From contig NZ_CP007806.1 of the NCBI RefSeq assembly GCF_000219535.2, forward strand, positions 1,453,501 through 1,517,500: a stretch of DNA of 64,000 bases. Reading direction: 5' to 3'. Under the pieces are notes generated by a model that was not told the DNA's origin, ran no database searches, and worked only from the letters and a program-made list of their open reading frames with translations. Below, piece after piece: positions 43,728-54,257 of this stretch. Source of the stretch: Brevibacillus laterosporus LMG 15441. Its GTDB lineage: Bacteria; Bacillota; Bacilli; Brevibacillales; Brevibacillaceae. Position 1 is the stretch's first letter. Each line of letters opens with the position of its first letter. Both the position numbers and the translations under genes were made by a program.

Positions 43728-44115
43728 TTTAGAGGATTACATAAGATAGTGATAACAAAATAGTTTATTAAATCCCTTGAAGCTTGCAACCTTATAGGTA
43801 ACAGAATGTGAAATGCTTGGGGATAACCCTTAGCATTGTATCTAATCGTGCGACTTTACTAAAGCATAAAACATACTTAATGATGAATCAGAATCGTCTT
43901 CAATAGATCTATTTATTAGCCCACTTGAGTGTAATAAAGAATACAAAGCCTGACTATGTTTTGTGATCCATGACAAACGGGGCTGTTCTACGCTTGGTTT
44001 TTTCCTTCATAAAGGATTGGTCTACATCTAAAACCTACTAACTGAGGACGTGCTATACTAGAAGTAATACTACCTACCACTAGATAGGCTAAGTGAACAA
44101 AGGAGAGAAAACCTT
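43728..44115. other. Gap of 388 bases, no gene
   Basis: AATGCT (43812-43817) pairs with AGCATT (43832-43837), with an inner GGG/CCC pairing, forming a stable hairpin without T-tract. TATACT at 44053 is a possible -10 for the next gene. Nothing else recognised. Confidence 0.45.
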
Positions 44116-44358
44116 ATGGCCCTCTATGATAAAAAAGGTCCGATTGTTGTGAAGGAAGAACCAGGCGTTACATTTTACTGTATGTGTGGCCTCACAGAGG
44201 ATGCACCTTACTGTGATGGCTCTCATAATGGACAAGGAACAGGAAAAACCCCGTATATTGTTAGATTTAAGGAAGCTAAGACGGTAAGGATCTGTGGCTG
44301 TGGAAAATCGGAAAAATTACCTTATTGTGATGGGGCACATGGACAAGACGAAAAGTAA
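44116..44358 (+). CDS. Tandem CDGSH iron-sulfur protein
   Basis: An 80-residue cytosolic protein with two mitoNEET-type motifs, each expected to hold a [2Fe-2S] cluster with three Cys and one His. The first is Cys22, Cys24, Cys33, His37 (YCMCGLTEDAPYCDGSH); the second is Cys60, Cys62, Cys71, His75 (ICGCGKSEKLPYCDGAH), where Ala replaces the Ser of CDGSH. Spacing CxC-x8-C-x3-H is kept in both. The N-terminal GPIVVKEEPG strand is typical of bacterial members. Likely redox or cluster-handling role. AAAGGAGAG precedes the ATG; own terminator. Confidence 0.93.
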   Translation: MALYDKKGPIVVKEEPGVTFYCMCGLTEDAPYCDGSHNGQGTGKTPYIVRFKEAKTVRICGCGKSEKLPYCDGAHGQDEK

Positions 44359-44368
44359 ATGATGCAAG

Positions 44369-44404
44369 ACCCGTATGTTGTACGTAGACATGCGGGTTTT
44401 TTTA
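44369..44404 (+). terminator. Terminator after the CDGSH gene
   Basis: ACCCG (44369-44373) with CGGGT (44393-44397), extended by ATGT/ACAT, followed by seven T. The rest of the 323-base gap to yqfC has no gene. Confidence 0.85.
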
Positions 44405-44551
44405 TTTAGAAAAGGAGGCTTTTCTCTTTTCTAGCCATGTAAATTCTTTTAGAGCATGCCTTTTAAACCACTATCTGTAACCGTAGTCCATCAGGAGGTT
44501 TTTGCCGCTTTTTAACGTATGAAAATCCCCCTTCCCTTTTTCAAATTCCCA

Positions 44552-44581
44552 GCATGATAAGCCCTACCCCCTGCATAGGTA
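44552..44581 (+). promoter_or_regulatory. Possible sigma-E-type promoter for yqfC-yqfD
   Basis: GCATGATA, 14 bases, CATAGGTA partly matches the mother-cell sigma-E consensus (KMATATT / CATACAHT). The -10 fit is modest. The orthologous genes in Bacillus are sigma-E dependent. Confidence 0.3.
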
Positions 44582-44681
44582 TAAAAGAACGGATTTTGTT
44601 TTGCAAGCACACGGCTATCCCATTAAACAGACTCCGCTTACGCATGTCTAATGCATATGCAAGGAAAAAGGGGGCTTACAT

Positions 44682-44966
44682 ATGAAGAAATGGAGCCGCC
44701 GACTGCGCCGAATGGCTGTGGGCGTGTTGGATTTACCTCAGGACGTGGTACTTGAAGTCCCGAGAATTACGATGATTGGTCATTTGCAAATGTATATAGA
44801 AAACCATCGAGGTGTCCTGCAATTTAGTGAGAACGAGCTTCGTTTATTACTTACAAACGGACAATTGCTTGTCATAGGGGAACAACTGGTGATTCGTGCT
44901 ATTTTGAAGGAAGAAGTGTTGTTGGAGGGGAGAATCGGCAAGATAACATTCATTCAAAATACGTGA
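44682..44966 (+). CDS. yqfC: Sporulation protein YqfC
   Basis: A 94-residue protein of the YabP/YqfC family. Landmarks are GVLDLPQDVVLEVPRITMIG, QMYIENHRGVLQFSENELRL and LEGRIGKITF. Family members are made in the mother cell during sporulation; the molecular role is not established. AAAAGGGGG precedes the ATG. It is followed, with near overlap, by yqfD. Confidence 0.93.
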   Translation: MKKWSRRLRRMAVGVLDLPQDVVLEVPRITMIGHLQMYIENHRGVLQFSENELRLLLTNGQLLVIGEQLVIRAILKEEVLLEGRIGKITFIQNT

Positions 44967-44986
44967 CGAGTTTGAGGGGGATACAG

Positions 44987-46198
44987 ATGCGAAACGTAAT
45001 AAAAGAATGGTACGAGGGTCATATAACAGTAACGATTCGCGGCAAACGGTTTGAACGTCTTATCAACCTAGCCGTCCGCGAAAACATTTTAATGTGGAAT
45101 ATCAAGCGCTTAGGGCCTGAGTTAGGACAGTGTGAGATGATGATTGCCGATTTCTATCGGCTTCGTCCCTTCTTAAAGGAGACAGGCTGCCGGGTGCATG
45201 TGACGAGTCGACAAGGCTTACCGTTTTTGTTGTTACGAATGCGAATGAGGAGCGGATTTGTTGCAGGTATTTTTATTTTTCTACTCGGATTGTACATGCT
45301 CTCTACGTTTGTATGGCAAGTCGAGGTGCAAGGAACGCATAATATTTCGCCGTATCAGGTGACACAGGCAGCCGAGAAGGTAGGGTTAAGAGCAGGTGCG
45401 TGGAAATTAAAAATGGGAGACCCCCAAGAGTTGCAGCGCCGTATTTTGGGGTATATTCCAGAAGCCTCATGGGTAGGTGTTGAGTTAAATGGTACAAAGG
45501 CCATTATTCAAGTCGTTGAAAAGGTTGATCCGGAAAAGATTGTTGCGCACGAACCTAAACACGTTGTGGCAAAGAAAAAAGCGGTCATTCACAGTATTTT
45601 TGCTGAAACAGGTAAGACTATGGTTAAAGCGAATCAGTATGTTGATAAAGACCAGATTTTAATTTCAGGTATTATTGGTAATGAGGAGCGCCAATCGATC
45701 GTTGCTGCCCGGGGACAAGTGACAGGAGAGGTCTGGTATCGTTCTGATGTGACCGTCCCCTTAATCCAGAACCAGCTTCTTTATACAGGTGAAAAACAGA
45801 AGCAGCACTTTTTGATTTTTGGATCATCGGCAGTACGTCTTTGGCCGTTTGAAATCAAGTCGTACAAGCATGCTCGTAAAACAGAGAAACGTTTTCAAGC
45901 GGCTTTTTTTGACTATCAATTGCCGTTTGGCTGGAAGACAGAAATTGATCGAGAGCTGGAGCCTAAGGTTATCCGAATGAGCGATCGGGACGCTTTAGAG
46001 GTAGCCAAACATTTTGCAAAAGCAGATATCTTGAAACGAGCTGGAGAAGATGCGAAGATAAAAGAAGAAAAAGTTTTGCACGTAAAACAAGAGAATGGTA
46101 AAGTTTATGTAAGTATCTATTTTTCCGTCATCGAAAATATAGCGATGGACCAACCGATTGTTGCTACGCCACCCGCACTAGAAGACACACCAAACTAA
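44987..46198 (+). CDS. yqfD: Sporulation protein YqfD (stage IV family)
   Basis: Membrane-associated sporulation protein of 403 residues. The frame begins at GTG 44963, overlapping yqfC, but ATG 44987 has GAGGGGGAT upstream and gives the expected start MRNVIKEWYEGHITVTIRG. An N-terminal cytosolic domain precedes one strong membrane helix (GFVAGIFIFLLGLYMLSTFV, about 90-110), followed by a POTRA-like extracytoplasmic region (VEVQGTHNISPYQVTQAAEK, ISGIIGNEERQ). Paired with yqfC as in other spore formers. Confidence 0.94.
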   Translation: MRNVIKEWYEGHITVTIRGKRFERLINLAVRENILMWNIKRLGPELGQCEMMIADFYRLRPFLKETGCRVHVTSRQGLPFLLLRMRMRSGFVAGIFIFLLGLYMLSTFVWQVEVQGTHNISPYQVTQAAEKVGLRAGAWKLKMGDPQELQRRILGYIPEASWVGVELNGTKAIIQVVEKVDPEKIVAHEPKHVVAKKKAVIHSIFAETGKTMVKANQYVDKDQILISGIIGNEERQSIVAARGQVTGEVWYRSDVTVPLIQNQLLYTGEKQKQHFLIFGSSAVRLWPFEIKSYKHARKTEKRFQAAFFDYQLPFGWKTEIDRELEPKVIRMSDRDALEVAKHFAKADILKRAGEDAKIKEEKVLHVKQENGKVYVSIYFSVIENIAMDQPIVATPPALEDTPN

Positions 46199-46228
46199 AA
46201 TAACTGATGGCAAGGAGATGGACAAAGG

Positions 46229-47194
46229 TTGCAAGTACAAGAAGAAGTAGTGATCCAGTTTGCAGATGCACAGGAAGCATTGCTTTTGTTTGGACCTCAT
46301 GATTCCTATTTAAAAAAGATCGAAGAAAAAACATCAGCTCAGATAGGAACCCGCACCGGCGCATTCGTCATCAGTGGGGAAAAGGCAGAAGTCGACAAGC
46401 TGGCTACGCTATTTGATACTTTATTGCAGCTGATCCGCAGGGGGATTACATTATCAGAACGTGATGTATACTATGCGATGCAGCTAACAGAAAAAGGAGA
46501 AGAGCAAGAGCTTCTGCATCTTTATGAAGAAGAGGTAGCACGTTCTCACCGCGGTAAACTAGTCCGCGCTAAAACCTTAGGGCAACGCCATTATTTGTCT
46601 GCAATTAAACGAAATGATATCGTGTTTGGGATTGGTCCTGCTGGTACTGGTAAAACATATCTAGCGGTTGTAATGGCCGTACAGGCCCTTAAAAACGGTC
46701 GAGTAAAACGAATTGTTCTCACGCGCCCAGCAGTGGAAGCAGGCGAAAGCCTTGGCTTTTTACCAGGCGATTTGCAAGAAAAGGTAGACCCGTACCTACG
46801 GCCGCTCTATGATGCTTTGTATGATATGTTAGGAACCGAACAGGTTAGTAAAATGATGGAACGAGGCATCATCGAGGTAGCTCCGCTTGCTTATATGAGG
46901 GGGCGTACATTAGAAGACAGCTTTATTATTCTGGATGAAGCACAAAATACTACACCAGAACAAATGAAAATGTTCTTGACGCGCTTGGGTTTTGGCTCCA
47001 AAATGGTCATCACGGGGGATGTAACCCAAATTGACCTGCCAAAAGGCAAAAAGTCTGGGCTGAGAGAAGCAGAGCGCATTCTTTCCGTTATTACTGATAT
47101 TGCTTTTATTGAATTTCAGGATACAGATGTTGTGCGTCATAGCTTGGTTCAAAAAATCATTACAGCGTATTCCAAAGAGGAGCAGCAGATCTAG
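46229..47194 (+). CDS. phoH: PhoH-like ATPase
   Basis: P-loop ATPase of 321 residues, related to the helicase-like YbeZ that works with YbeY in rRNA processing. Walker A is IGPAGTGKTYLAV near residue 130, Walker B is SFIILDEAQNTTPEQM; VLTRPAVEAGESLGFLPGDL lies between them. A KH-like N-terminal region precedes the ATPase. The start is TTG 46229; AAGGAG is eleven bases upstream and ACAAAGG closer. ybeY follows. Confidence 0.94.
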   Translation: MQVQEEVVIQFADAQEALLLFGPHDSYLKKIEEKTSAQIGTRTGAFVISGEKAEVDKLATLFDTLLQLIRRGITLSERDVYYAMQLTEKGEEQELLHLYEEEVARSHRGKLVRAKTLGQRHYLSAIKRNDIVFGIGPAGTGKTYLAVVMAVQALKNGRVKRIVLTRPAVEAGESLGFLPGDLQEKVDPYLRPLYDALYDMLGTEQVSKMMERGIIEVAPLAYMRGRTLEDSFIILDEAQNTTPEQMKMFLTRLGFGSKMVITGDVTQIDLPKGKKSGLREAERILSVITDIAFIEFQDTDVVRHSLVQKIITAYSKEEQQI

Positions 47195-47267
47195 GCTGGC
47201 TCCTCTTGGAGTCTCTTTATGTGATTATACATGAGGTAAAGTTTCAGAAGAAAAAGAGGGAAGAACA

Positions 47268-47747
47268 TTGCTGACGATTGAAATTGTAAATGAGCAAGAC
47301 GAAGAAATTACGCAAGAGCACCAACAGCTTATTGAAAATTGCTTGCAAAAAGCGGCCCAATTTGAAGAAATTAAGGGTGAAGTAGTTATCACACTTGTTA
47401 ACAATGAACGTATCCATGAGCTGAATCGCGATTATCGTGGAGTGGATCGCCCCACTGACGTGCTATCGTTTGCGCTGAATGAAGAGGGCGAGGGGGACAT
47501 GGAGATCTTTGTGGAAGAAAGTGAATTTGATGATTATCCAAATATGCTAGGCGATATCATCATCTCCATCCCGCGAACAAAAGAACAAGCACAGGATTAT
47601 GGCCATTCTTTTGAACGGGAGCTTGGTTTTCTAGCAGTGCATGGATTTTTGCATCTGATTGGCTATGACCATGGGACACCTGAGGAAGAAAAAGACATGT
47701 TTACCCGTCAAGAAAATATTCTGCAAGAAGTCGGATTGACGAGATAG
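47268..47747 (+). CDS. ybeY: Endoribonuclease YbeY
   Basis: Metal-dependent RNase for 16S rRNA 3' maturation and ribosome quality control, 159 residues. The zinc triad is His125, His129, His135 (HGFLHLIGYDH). DYRGVDRPTDVLSFAL is the family motif. An acidic loop (EEGEGDMEIFVEESEFDDYP) is slightly longer than in E. coli. TTG 47268 has GAGGGAAG upstream. Neighbours phoH and era support the ribosome-biogenesis role. Confidence 0.96.
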   Translation: MLTIEIVNEQDEEITQEHQQLIENCLQKAAQFEEIKGEVVITLVNNERIHELNRDYRGVDRPTDVLSFALNEEGEGDMEIFVEESEFDDYPNMLGDIIISIPRTKEQAQDYGHSFERELGFLAVHGFLHLIGYDHGTPEEEKDMFTRQENILQEVGLTR

Positions 47748-47758
47748 GAGCGGTCAAC

Positions 47759-48133
47759 GTGAAGGAATGGCTTCGTTTATGGCGCAGCTTTGGTTATGCT
47801 TTACAGGGAATTAACCATGCTGTACGCACCCAACGAAACATGCAAATACACGTAGCAGTTGCACTCGGTGTGGTTATTTTATCCATATGGCTACAAATTA
47901 CTCGCCTGGAGCTGAGCTTGTTACTATTGGTTATTGCGATTGTTTGGGCGCTTGAATTACTTAATACCGCCATTGAAGCTTGCGTTGATCTGGTGACAAA
48001 AGAGTACCATCCACAGGCAAAAATAGCGAAGGATGTTGCTGCTGGAGCTGTCTTTGTATCCGCTATGTTTGCCATCGTGATTGGAATCCTCATTCTTGGC
48101 CCACCTTTGTATGCCTATTTCTTTACTCGCTAG
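47759..48133 (+). CDS. dgkA: Undecaprenol/diacylglycerol kinase
   Basis: Small integral-membrane kinase, 124 residues, three helices. In Gram-positives the preferred substrate is undecaprenol, feeding the lipid carrier for wall synthesis. Landmarks are FGYALQGINHAVRTQRNMQIH, the catalytic ELLNTAIEACVDLV and the lysine-rich AKIAKDVAAGAVF. GTG 47759 has AGGAGCGG upstream. Located between ybeY and cdd, the standard order. Confidence 0.94.
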   Translation: MKEWLRLWRSFGYALQGINHAVRTQRNMQIHVAVALGVVILSIWLQITRLELSLLLLVIAIVWALELLNTAIEACVDLVTKEYHPQAKIAKDVAAGAVFVSAMFAIVIGILILGPPLYAYFFTR

Positions 48134-48233
48134 GACAAAAGAGACGCTATTTACGGTCAAGGAAACAGCTAGACGAACCTTCCAAAATGGGAACGGCCTC
48201 GTCTGGTCTCTTGGCATCTTCATTTTTATTTAG

Positions 48234-49563
<1,330 letters not shown>

Positions 49564-49671
49564 ACTTTTTCTTTGCTATACGTGACAATTTTTCCAAGGC
49601 ATAGAAATGGGGGCTACGGTGGATTCTATATAAAGAAAGTGGTGGCCGAAAAAAGGAAAGGATGATGCAAC

Positions 49672-49830
49672 ATGCTTCGCAACTTTTCTTGGAGTTATTT
49701 TGCTTCAACCGGTGATATCCACGCTTACCTTCTTTATAAGGAACATCATGAAGCACGAAACGATGCAGATGATGCAGGATCACTGGATCAAGCCCTATTG
49801 GAACAGGGTGATTCTCAGGTATGCTTGTAA
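49672..49830 (+). CDS. yqzL: YqzL-family small protein
   Basis: A 52-residue protein beginning [20 protein letters not shown] then LYKEHHE, the pattern of YqzL, a short protein encoded between era and recO in Bacilli. GGAAAGGAT lies upstream of ATG 49672. The acidic, low-complexity tail ([19 protein letters not shown]) is longer than usual. Its last ten bases overlap the recO start. Function unknown. Confidence 0.8.
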   Translation: MLRNFSWSYFASTGDIHAYLLYKEHHEARNDADDAGSLDQALLEQGDSQVCL

Positions 49831-50594
49831 AGTGGGAAGGTATTGTCATCCGTAGTGTTGATTACGGAGAAAGTAGTAAAGTGGTTACGCTTTACACTAG
49901 GGAATACGGTAAGGTCGGGGTAATGGCAAAGGGGGCAAAAAAACCTCGAAGTCGCCTGGCCGCCGTATCTCAATTGTTTACACATGGATACTATCTATGT
50001 AAAAGAGGAACAGGGACAGGAATGCCGGAGCTCACACAAGGGGATATTCTTCACTCTTTTAAGGATCTCCGTCAGGATTTAATGCTGACTGCCTACTCTG
50101 CTTATATGGCAGAAATGCTAGATCGCTTGACAGAGGAGCGTGAGCCCAATCCTTACCTGTTCCAATTATTATTCCATACCCTTCAGTATTTGGATGAAGG
50201 CAAGGATGCGGAAATTCTTTGCCGTATTTTTGAAAGTAAAATGCTGGTTCTCGCAGGAATACGTCCGCATGTTGAAAGCTGCATTTCCTGTGGGGCAGAG
50301 GGCGAGCCTTACACATTTAGTATTACACAAGGCGGTCTTTTATGTCAGAGATGTACACATACTGATCCTTATTCATTTCATATTTTACCAGCCACATGGA
50401 AATTATTACGGCTGTTTTTATTATTCCCTCTCGAACGTTTAGGTGAGATTGAAGTAAAAACATCTACGCGAAATCAACTAAGGCTTTTACTGCATAGATA
50501 TCTAGATCAGCATATTGACCTGCATCTTAAAAGCCGAAACTTTCTAGAACAAATGGAACGTCTAGAGTTTTCAGATGGATTTGACAAGGCATAG
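49821..50594 (+). CDS. recO: DNA repair protein RecO
   Basis: Recombination mediator, 257 residues, that with RecR loads RecA on SSB-coated DNA. An OB-fold N-terminus ([20 protein letters not shown]) leads to the helical domain and a zinc finger ([11 protein letters not shown] with GLLCQRC). ATG 49821 lies inside yqzL, so it is translationally coupled. In many Bacillales glyQ-glyS follow recO; here a terminator and ccpN follow instead. Confidence 0.95.
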   Translation: MLVKWEGIVIRSVDYGESSKVVTLYTREYGKVGVMAKGAKKPRSRLAAVSQLFTHGYYLCKRGTGTGMPELTQGDILHSFKDLRQDLMLTAYSAYMAEMLDRLTEEREPNPYLFQLLFHTLQYLDEGKDAEILCRIFESKMLVLAGIRPHVESCISCGAEGEPYTFSITQGGLLCQRCTHTDPYSFHILPATWKLLRLFLLFPLERLGEIEVKTSTRNQLRLLLHRYLDQHIDLHLKSRNFLEQMERLEFSDGFDKA

Positions 50595-50607
50595 TTTTTT
50601 GGCTATC

Positions 50608-50689
50608 ATGATCAATTGTGATCATATAAATACATATACAACGGCTTATCGGGACATAGCTCCCTGCCTCCTCTTGTGGAGGCTTTTTT
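50608..50689 (+). terminator. Palindrome and terminator after recO
   Basis: ATGATCA and TGATCAT flank ATTG (50608-50625), a palindrome of unknown use. The terminator is GCCTCC (50666-50671) with GGAGGC (50678-50683), followed by six T. Confidence 0.85.
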
Positions 50690-50812
50690 CTACTTCCAGT
50701 ACATTCCAGTAGCAGAAAAAAAGCTTTTTACGATTCTTTTGCAGGAATCTATCTCTTTATAGAGTAATACTAGGGATAGTAATTTATGAATCGGTGGTGA
50801 TCCGTCATCGAA

Positions 50813-51445
50813 TTGACCAAACGCCAAGAACAAATTTTGCAAATTGTAAAAGATGAAGGTCCAATTACAGGTGAGAATATTGCCGAACACTTGAATCTTA
50901 CAAGGGCTACTCTTCGACCTGATTTATCCATTCTTACTATGTCGGGTTATTTAGATGCAAGACCGAGGGTTGGCTATTTTTATGCAGGTCGTCCTACATC
51001 GTCGGTAATTGCAGAACGATTGCACAAGCTAATAGTAAATGATTATAAAGCAGTGCCTATCGTCGTGGCTGAATCAGCGTCGGTGTATGATGCAATTGTG
51101 ACATTATTCTTAGAGGATGTAGGTACATTGTTTGTTGTCAATCAAAAAGGTTTGTTAGCTGGTGTAGTGTCCCGAAAGGATTTACTCCGGGCTTCATTAG
51201 GTAACAAGGGATTGGAGAGCATTCCTGTCAGCATTATCATGACAAGAATGCCCAACATCGTCACGTGCACTCCAGAAGAAACTCTTCTGGATACCGCGCA
51301 AAAATTGATTGAATTCCAAATTGATTCACTGCCGGTCGTACGCCCCAACGAAGAAGATCCAAAAACCTTTGAATTGTTGGGCAGGATTACCAAAACAACA
51401 ATTTCTAGAGCTTTTGTGGAGCTTGGCAAAGAGACGAATGTGTAG
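50813..51445 (+). CDS. ccpN: Catabolite-control repressor CcpN
   Basis: Repressor of gluconeogenic genes, about 210 residues. A winged-helix N-terminus (TKRQEQILQIVKDEGPITGE, NLTRATLRPDLSILTMSGYL) is followed by two CBS domains (from VPIVVAESASVYDAIVTLFL; PVSIIMTRMPNIVTCTPEE). TTG 50813 is listed as the start, but the strong GGTGGTGATC site is about eleven bases away; family proteins have three or four more residues (IEL before TKRQ), so initiation at ATC 50807 is possible. Next to ppsR, as in Bacillus. Confidence 0.93.
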   Translation: MTKRQEQILQIVKDEGPITGENIAEHLNLTRATLRPDLSILTMSGYLDARPRVGYFYAGRPTSSVIAERLHKLIVNDYKAVPIVVAESASVYDAIVTLFLEDVGTLFVVNQKGLLAGVVSRKDLLRASLGNKGLESIPVSIIMTRMPNIVTCTPEETLLDTAQKLIEFQIDSLPVVRPNEEDPKTFELLGRITKTTISRAFVELGKETNV

Positions 51446-51457
51446 GGGGAAGTTGGA

Positions 51458-52285
51458 TTGGAAATGAATACCCAATTAATTTATGTCGTATCGGATTCAA
51501 TTGGAGAAACAGCAGAATTTGTCGTAAGGGCAGTAGCAAGTCAATTTAACGGTAAAACGGTAGATATTCACAAGTATCCGTACATGGAGGATAAAGAGTC
51601 CATTGACGAAGTTATCCTCTCCGCCAAAGAATCAAAGGCTCTGGTGGTCTTTACTCTCGTTGTTCCTGAACTAAAAACGTATATTTTGGAACAGGCCAAC
51701 AAACATCAGGTACCCATTGTGGATGTAATGGGTCCGTTGCTGACCATTATGGAAGATCTACTCCAGACAAAACAATCCGGAAAGCCTGGATTAGTACGTA
51801 AATTGGATGAAGATTATTTCCGAAAAGTGGAAGCCATCGAGTTCGCTGTAAAATACGATGATGGCAGAGACCCTCGTGGTTTACTTCGGGCAGATGTTGT
51901 ACTAATTGGGGTTTCGCGTACGTCAAAAACCCCATTGTCCATGTACTTGGCTAACAAACGCTTGAAGGTAGCAAATGTACCTTTGGTTCCAGAGGTTGAG
52001 CCGCCAGAGGAATTGTTCTTACTGCCGGCGGAAAAATGTATTGGACTTACCATAAATTCAGATCAATTAAACGGGATTCGTACCGAGCGGTTAAAAGCAT
52101 TAGGTCTAACTGCCCAAGCGAATTATGCAACAATGGATCGAATTGAAACAGAATTGGAATACTCAAGAAAAATCATGGAACGCGTAGGTTGTCCCGTGAT
52201 TGATGTTTCTATCAAAGCGGTTGAAGAAACAGCTAATATTATCCTTGACATTATTCGACGTAATAAACTTAAAGCACGCCGATAA
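51458..52285 (+). CDS. yqfL: PPDK/PEP synthase regulatory protein (YqfL/PpsR family)
   Basis: Bifunctional kinase/pyrophosphorylase family protein (DUF299), 275 residues, which in relatives controls pyruvate phosphate dikinase or PEP synthase by ADP-dependent phosphorylation. Landmarks are [20 protein letters not shown] and the P-loop-like [21 protein letters not shown] and [12 protein letters not shown] lie around them. TTG 51458 has GGGGGA seven bases upstream; ATG 51464 is the alternative. It forms an operon with ccpN, which in Bacillus affects ccpN-dependent repression. Confidence 0.93.
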   Translation: MEMNTQLIYVVSDSIGETAEFVVRAVASQFNGKTVDIHKYPYMEDKESIDEVILSAKESKALVVFTLVVPELKTYILEQANKHQVPIVDVMGPLLTIMEDLLQTKQSGKPGLVRKLDEDYFRKVEAIEFAVKYDDGRDPRGLLRADVVLIGVSRTSKTPLSMYLANKRLKVANVPLVPEVEPPEELFLLPAEKCIGLTINSDQLNGIRTERLKALGLTAQANYATMDRIETELEYSRKIMERVGCPVIDVSIKAVEETANIILDIIRRNKLKARR

Positions 52286-52376
52286 GATTCAGGAACAAAA
52301 AATAGTAGTTGGAAGAAGGATTTTGCCGAACTTTGACGAATAAAGTAATTTCATTGCTGTGAAAAGGTGGATGGCT

Positions 52377-54221
52377 ATGGCTCAATCTACACCCGAAGAG
52401 TTCGTCAACCAGGTTCGAGCAGCTGTTGACATCGTAGACGTGGTGGGAGAATACGTACAACTGAAGAAGAGGGGGCGCGCCTATCTAGGCTTGTGTCCGT
52501 TTCATTCGGAAAAAACCCCCTCCTTTAATGTGAACGCGGAGCGACAGTTTTATCATTGCTTCGGGTGTCATGCAGGTGGTGACGTATTCTCTTTCGTTAT
52601 GCAAGTCGAACAGCTGTCGTTTCCCGAGGCCTTGCAAAAACTTGCAGACCGGGTGGGATTAACCCCGCCAGCTCCCCTCACTCACGAAGATAATCCGATG
52701 CAGAGCGCGAAGGCGAAAATGTATGAAGCCTACCGTTTTGTGGCGAAACTATATCATTATGTTTTAACGTCCACTCCCTATGGATCGGAAGCTCTTCGCT
52801 ATTTGGAGAATCGAGGCTTTACTAGGACGACAATTGACGAATACATGATTGGGTTTGCTCCAGAATCATGGGATTTCGTTAAGGATAACCTTGTAAAGCG
52901 TAACTTTCCGTTAGAGCTAATGGTCGAAGCAGGATTGCTATCCTCCAATGATCGTGGAAGAGTGTATGACAAATTTCGCAAGAGAGTTATCTTTCCGATT
53001 CAGGATTCACAGGGAGAGGTTATCGGATTTGGAGGAAGGTCTATAGACGGCTCGGAACCCAAGTATTTAAATAGTCCAGAAACGCTCCTATTTAACAAAA
53101 GTCGCACTATATTTAACTTGCATCGCGCAAGAAGCCAAATACGTAAACGAAACCAGGCAATCCTTTTTGAAGGGTATGCAGATGTAATTGCTGCGTGGCA
53201 GGCTGGCATTAGTAACGGAATCGCTACGCTAGGAACCGCTTTTACGGAGCAACAAGCCCATCTGATCAGAAGAAATACAGATCAGGTAATCCTATGCTAC
53301 GACGGCGACTTTGCCGGACAGGAGGCTACGGCAAAAGCGATTGACCAATTACAAAAAGCTGGTTGTACGGTGCGAATTGCTCCACTCCCCCAGGGTAGTG
53401 ACCCTGATGATTATATACGGCAGTATGGCGCTGAACAATTTTCCCAGCAGGTATTATTACAAGCTATGCCGGTGACGTCCTTTCAATTGAAACATTTGCG
53501 GAGTAAAACTGTAATACAAGACGAAGCGGATAAGGCTGAGTATGTAAGACAGGCACTGGAATTCATCGTTACACTCCCGAATGCGATCGAGCGGGATATG
53601 TATGAACGGAAACTGTCTGAAGAGTATTCTCTATCCCTTGATGCTGTAAAGACAGAAGCAAAAAAGCTGTACAAGCAACAAAAATTAATGAATCAAAGGG
53701 ATAAAGTTACAGCACCATGGAATAATAGTATAAATAATGGCAAATTTATGGTTACAAAAGCACCTGCACACGAAAATGCAGAACGAATGTTGCTATACTA
53801 TATGATGCGTGATCCGGAAATTGCTTTACGTGTGCAACAGGAATGTAACGCAGATTTCCAAGTGGACGAACACAGTGCTCTAGCCGCTTACTTGTATGCT
53901 TATTATGCAGAGGGGCATCCGGCAGATCCTGGAGCCTTTATACACTATGTTGAAGATGAGAAGTGCAAGCAATTAGCCTCGGGATTAGCCATGATGGAAT
54001 GCAGAGAAGATGTATCTGATAAGGAAATTGAAGACTACATCAAGCAGGTGAACAATTACCCTGTTCGCGCGGAACTACAAAAGCTACGTGAACAACAAAA
54101 GCAACTAAATTTGCAAGCGGGAAGCACCATAGATGAGGAGCAGCGTAAAAAGCTTATTATTGAAGCCGCTTTACTAGGGATGAAGATCGCCGAATTGGAA
54201 AATGCTTTGAGGGAAGGGTAG
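52377..54221 (+). CDS. dnaG: DNA primase
   Basis: Replication primase, 614 residues. GTG 52359 and ATG 52371 are in frame, but ATG 52377 has AAGGTGG six bases upstream and gives MAQSTPEEFVNQVRAAVDIV. The CHC2 zinc finger uses Cys40, His43, Cys61 and Cys64 (CPFHSEKTPSF, FYHCFGCHAGG). The TOPRIM core has LFEGYADVIAAWQAG and ILCYDGDFAGQEA. The C-terminal helicase-binding domain is divergent, as is common. Precedes sigA as in other bacteria. Confidence 0.97.
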   Translation: MAQSTPEEFVNQVRAAVDIVDVVGEYVQLKKRGRAYLGLCPFHSEKTPSFNVNAERQFYHCFGCHAGGDVFSFVMQVEQLSFPEALQKLADRVGLTPPAPLTHEDNPMQSAKAKMYEAYRFVAKLYHYVLTSTPYGSEALRYLENRGFTRTTIDEYMIGFAPESWDFVKDNLVKRNFPLELMVEAGLLSSNDRGRVYDKFRKRVIFPIQDSQGEVIGFGGRSIDGSEPKYLNSPETLLFNKSRTIFNLHRARSQIRKRNQAILFEGYADVIAAWQAGISNGIATLGTAFTEQQAHLIRRNTDQVILCYDGDFAGQEATAKAIDQLQKAGCTVRIAPLPQGSDPDDYIRQYGAEQFSQQVLLQAMPVTSFQLKHLRSKTVIQDEADKAEYVRQALEFIVTLPNAIERDMYERKLSEEYSLSLDAVKTEAKKLYKQQKLMNQRDKVTAPWNNSINNGKFMVTKAPAHENAERMLLYYMMRDPEIALRVQQECNADFQVDEHSALAAYLYAYYAEGHPADPGAFIHYVEDEKCKQLASGLAMMECREDVSDKEIEDYIKQVNNYPVRAELQKLREQQKQLNLQAGSTIDEEQRKKLIIEAALLGMKIAELENALREG

Positions 54222-54257
54222 TTATCAGCATCATTCCCGAGGAAGGAGGGAAAATAG

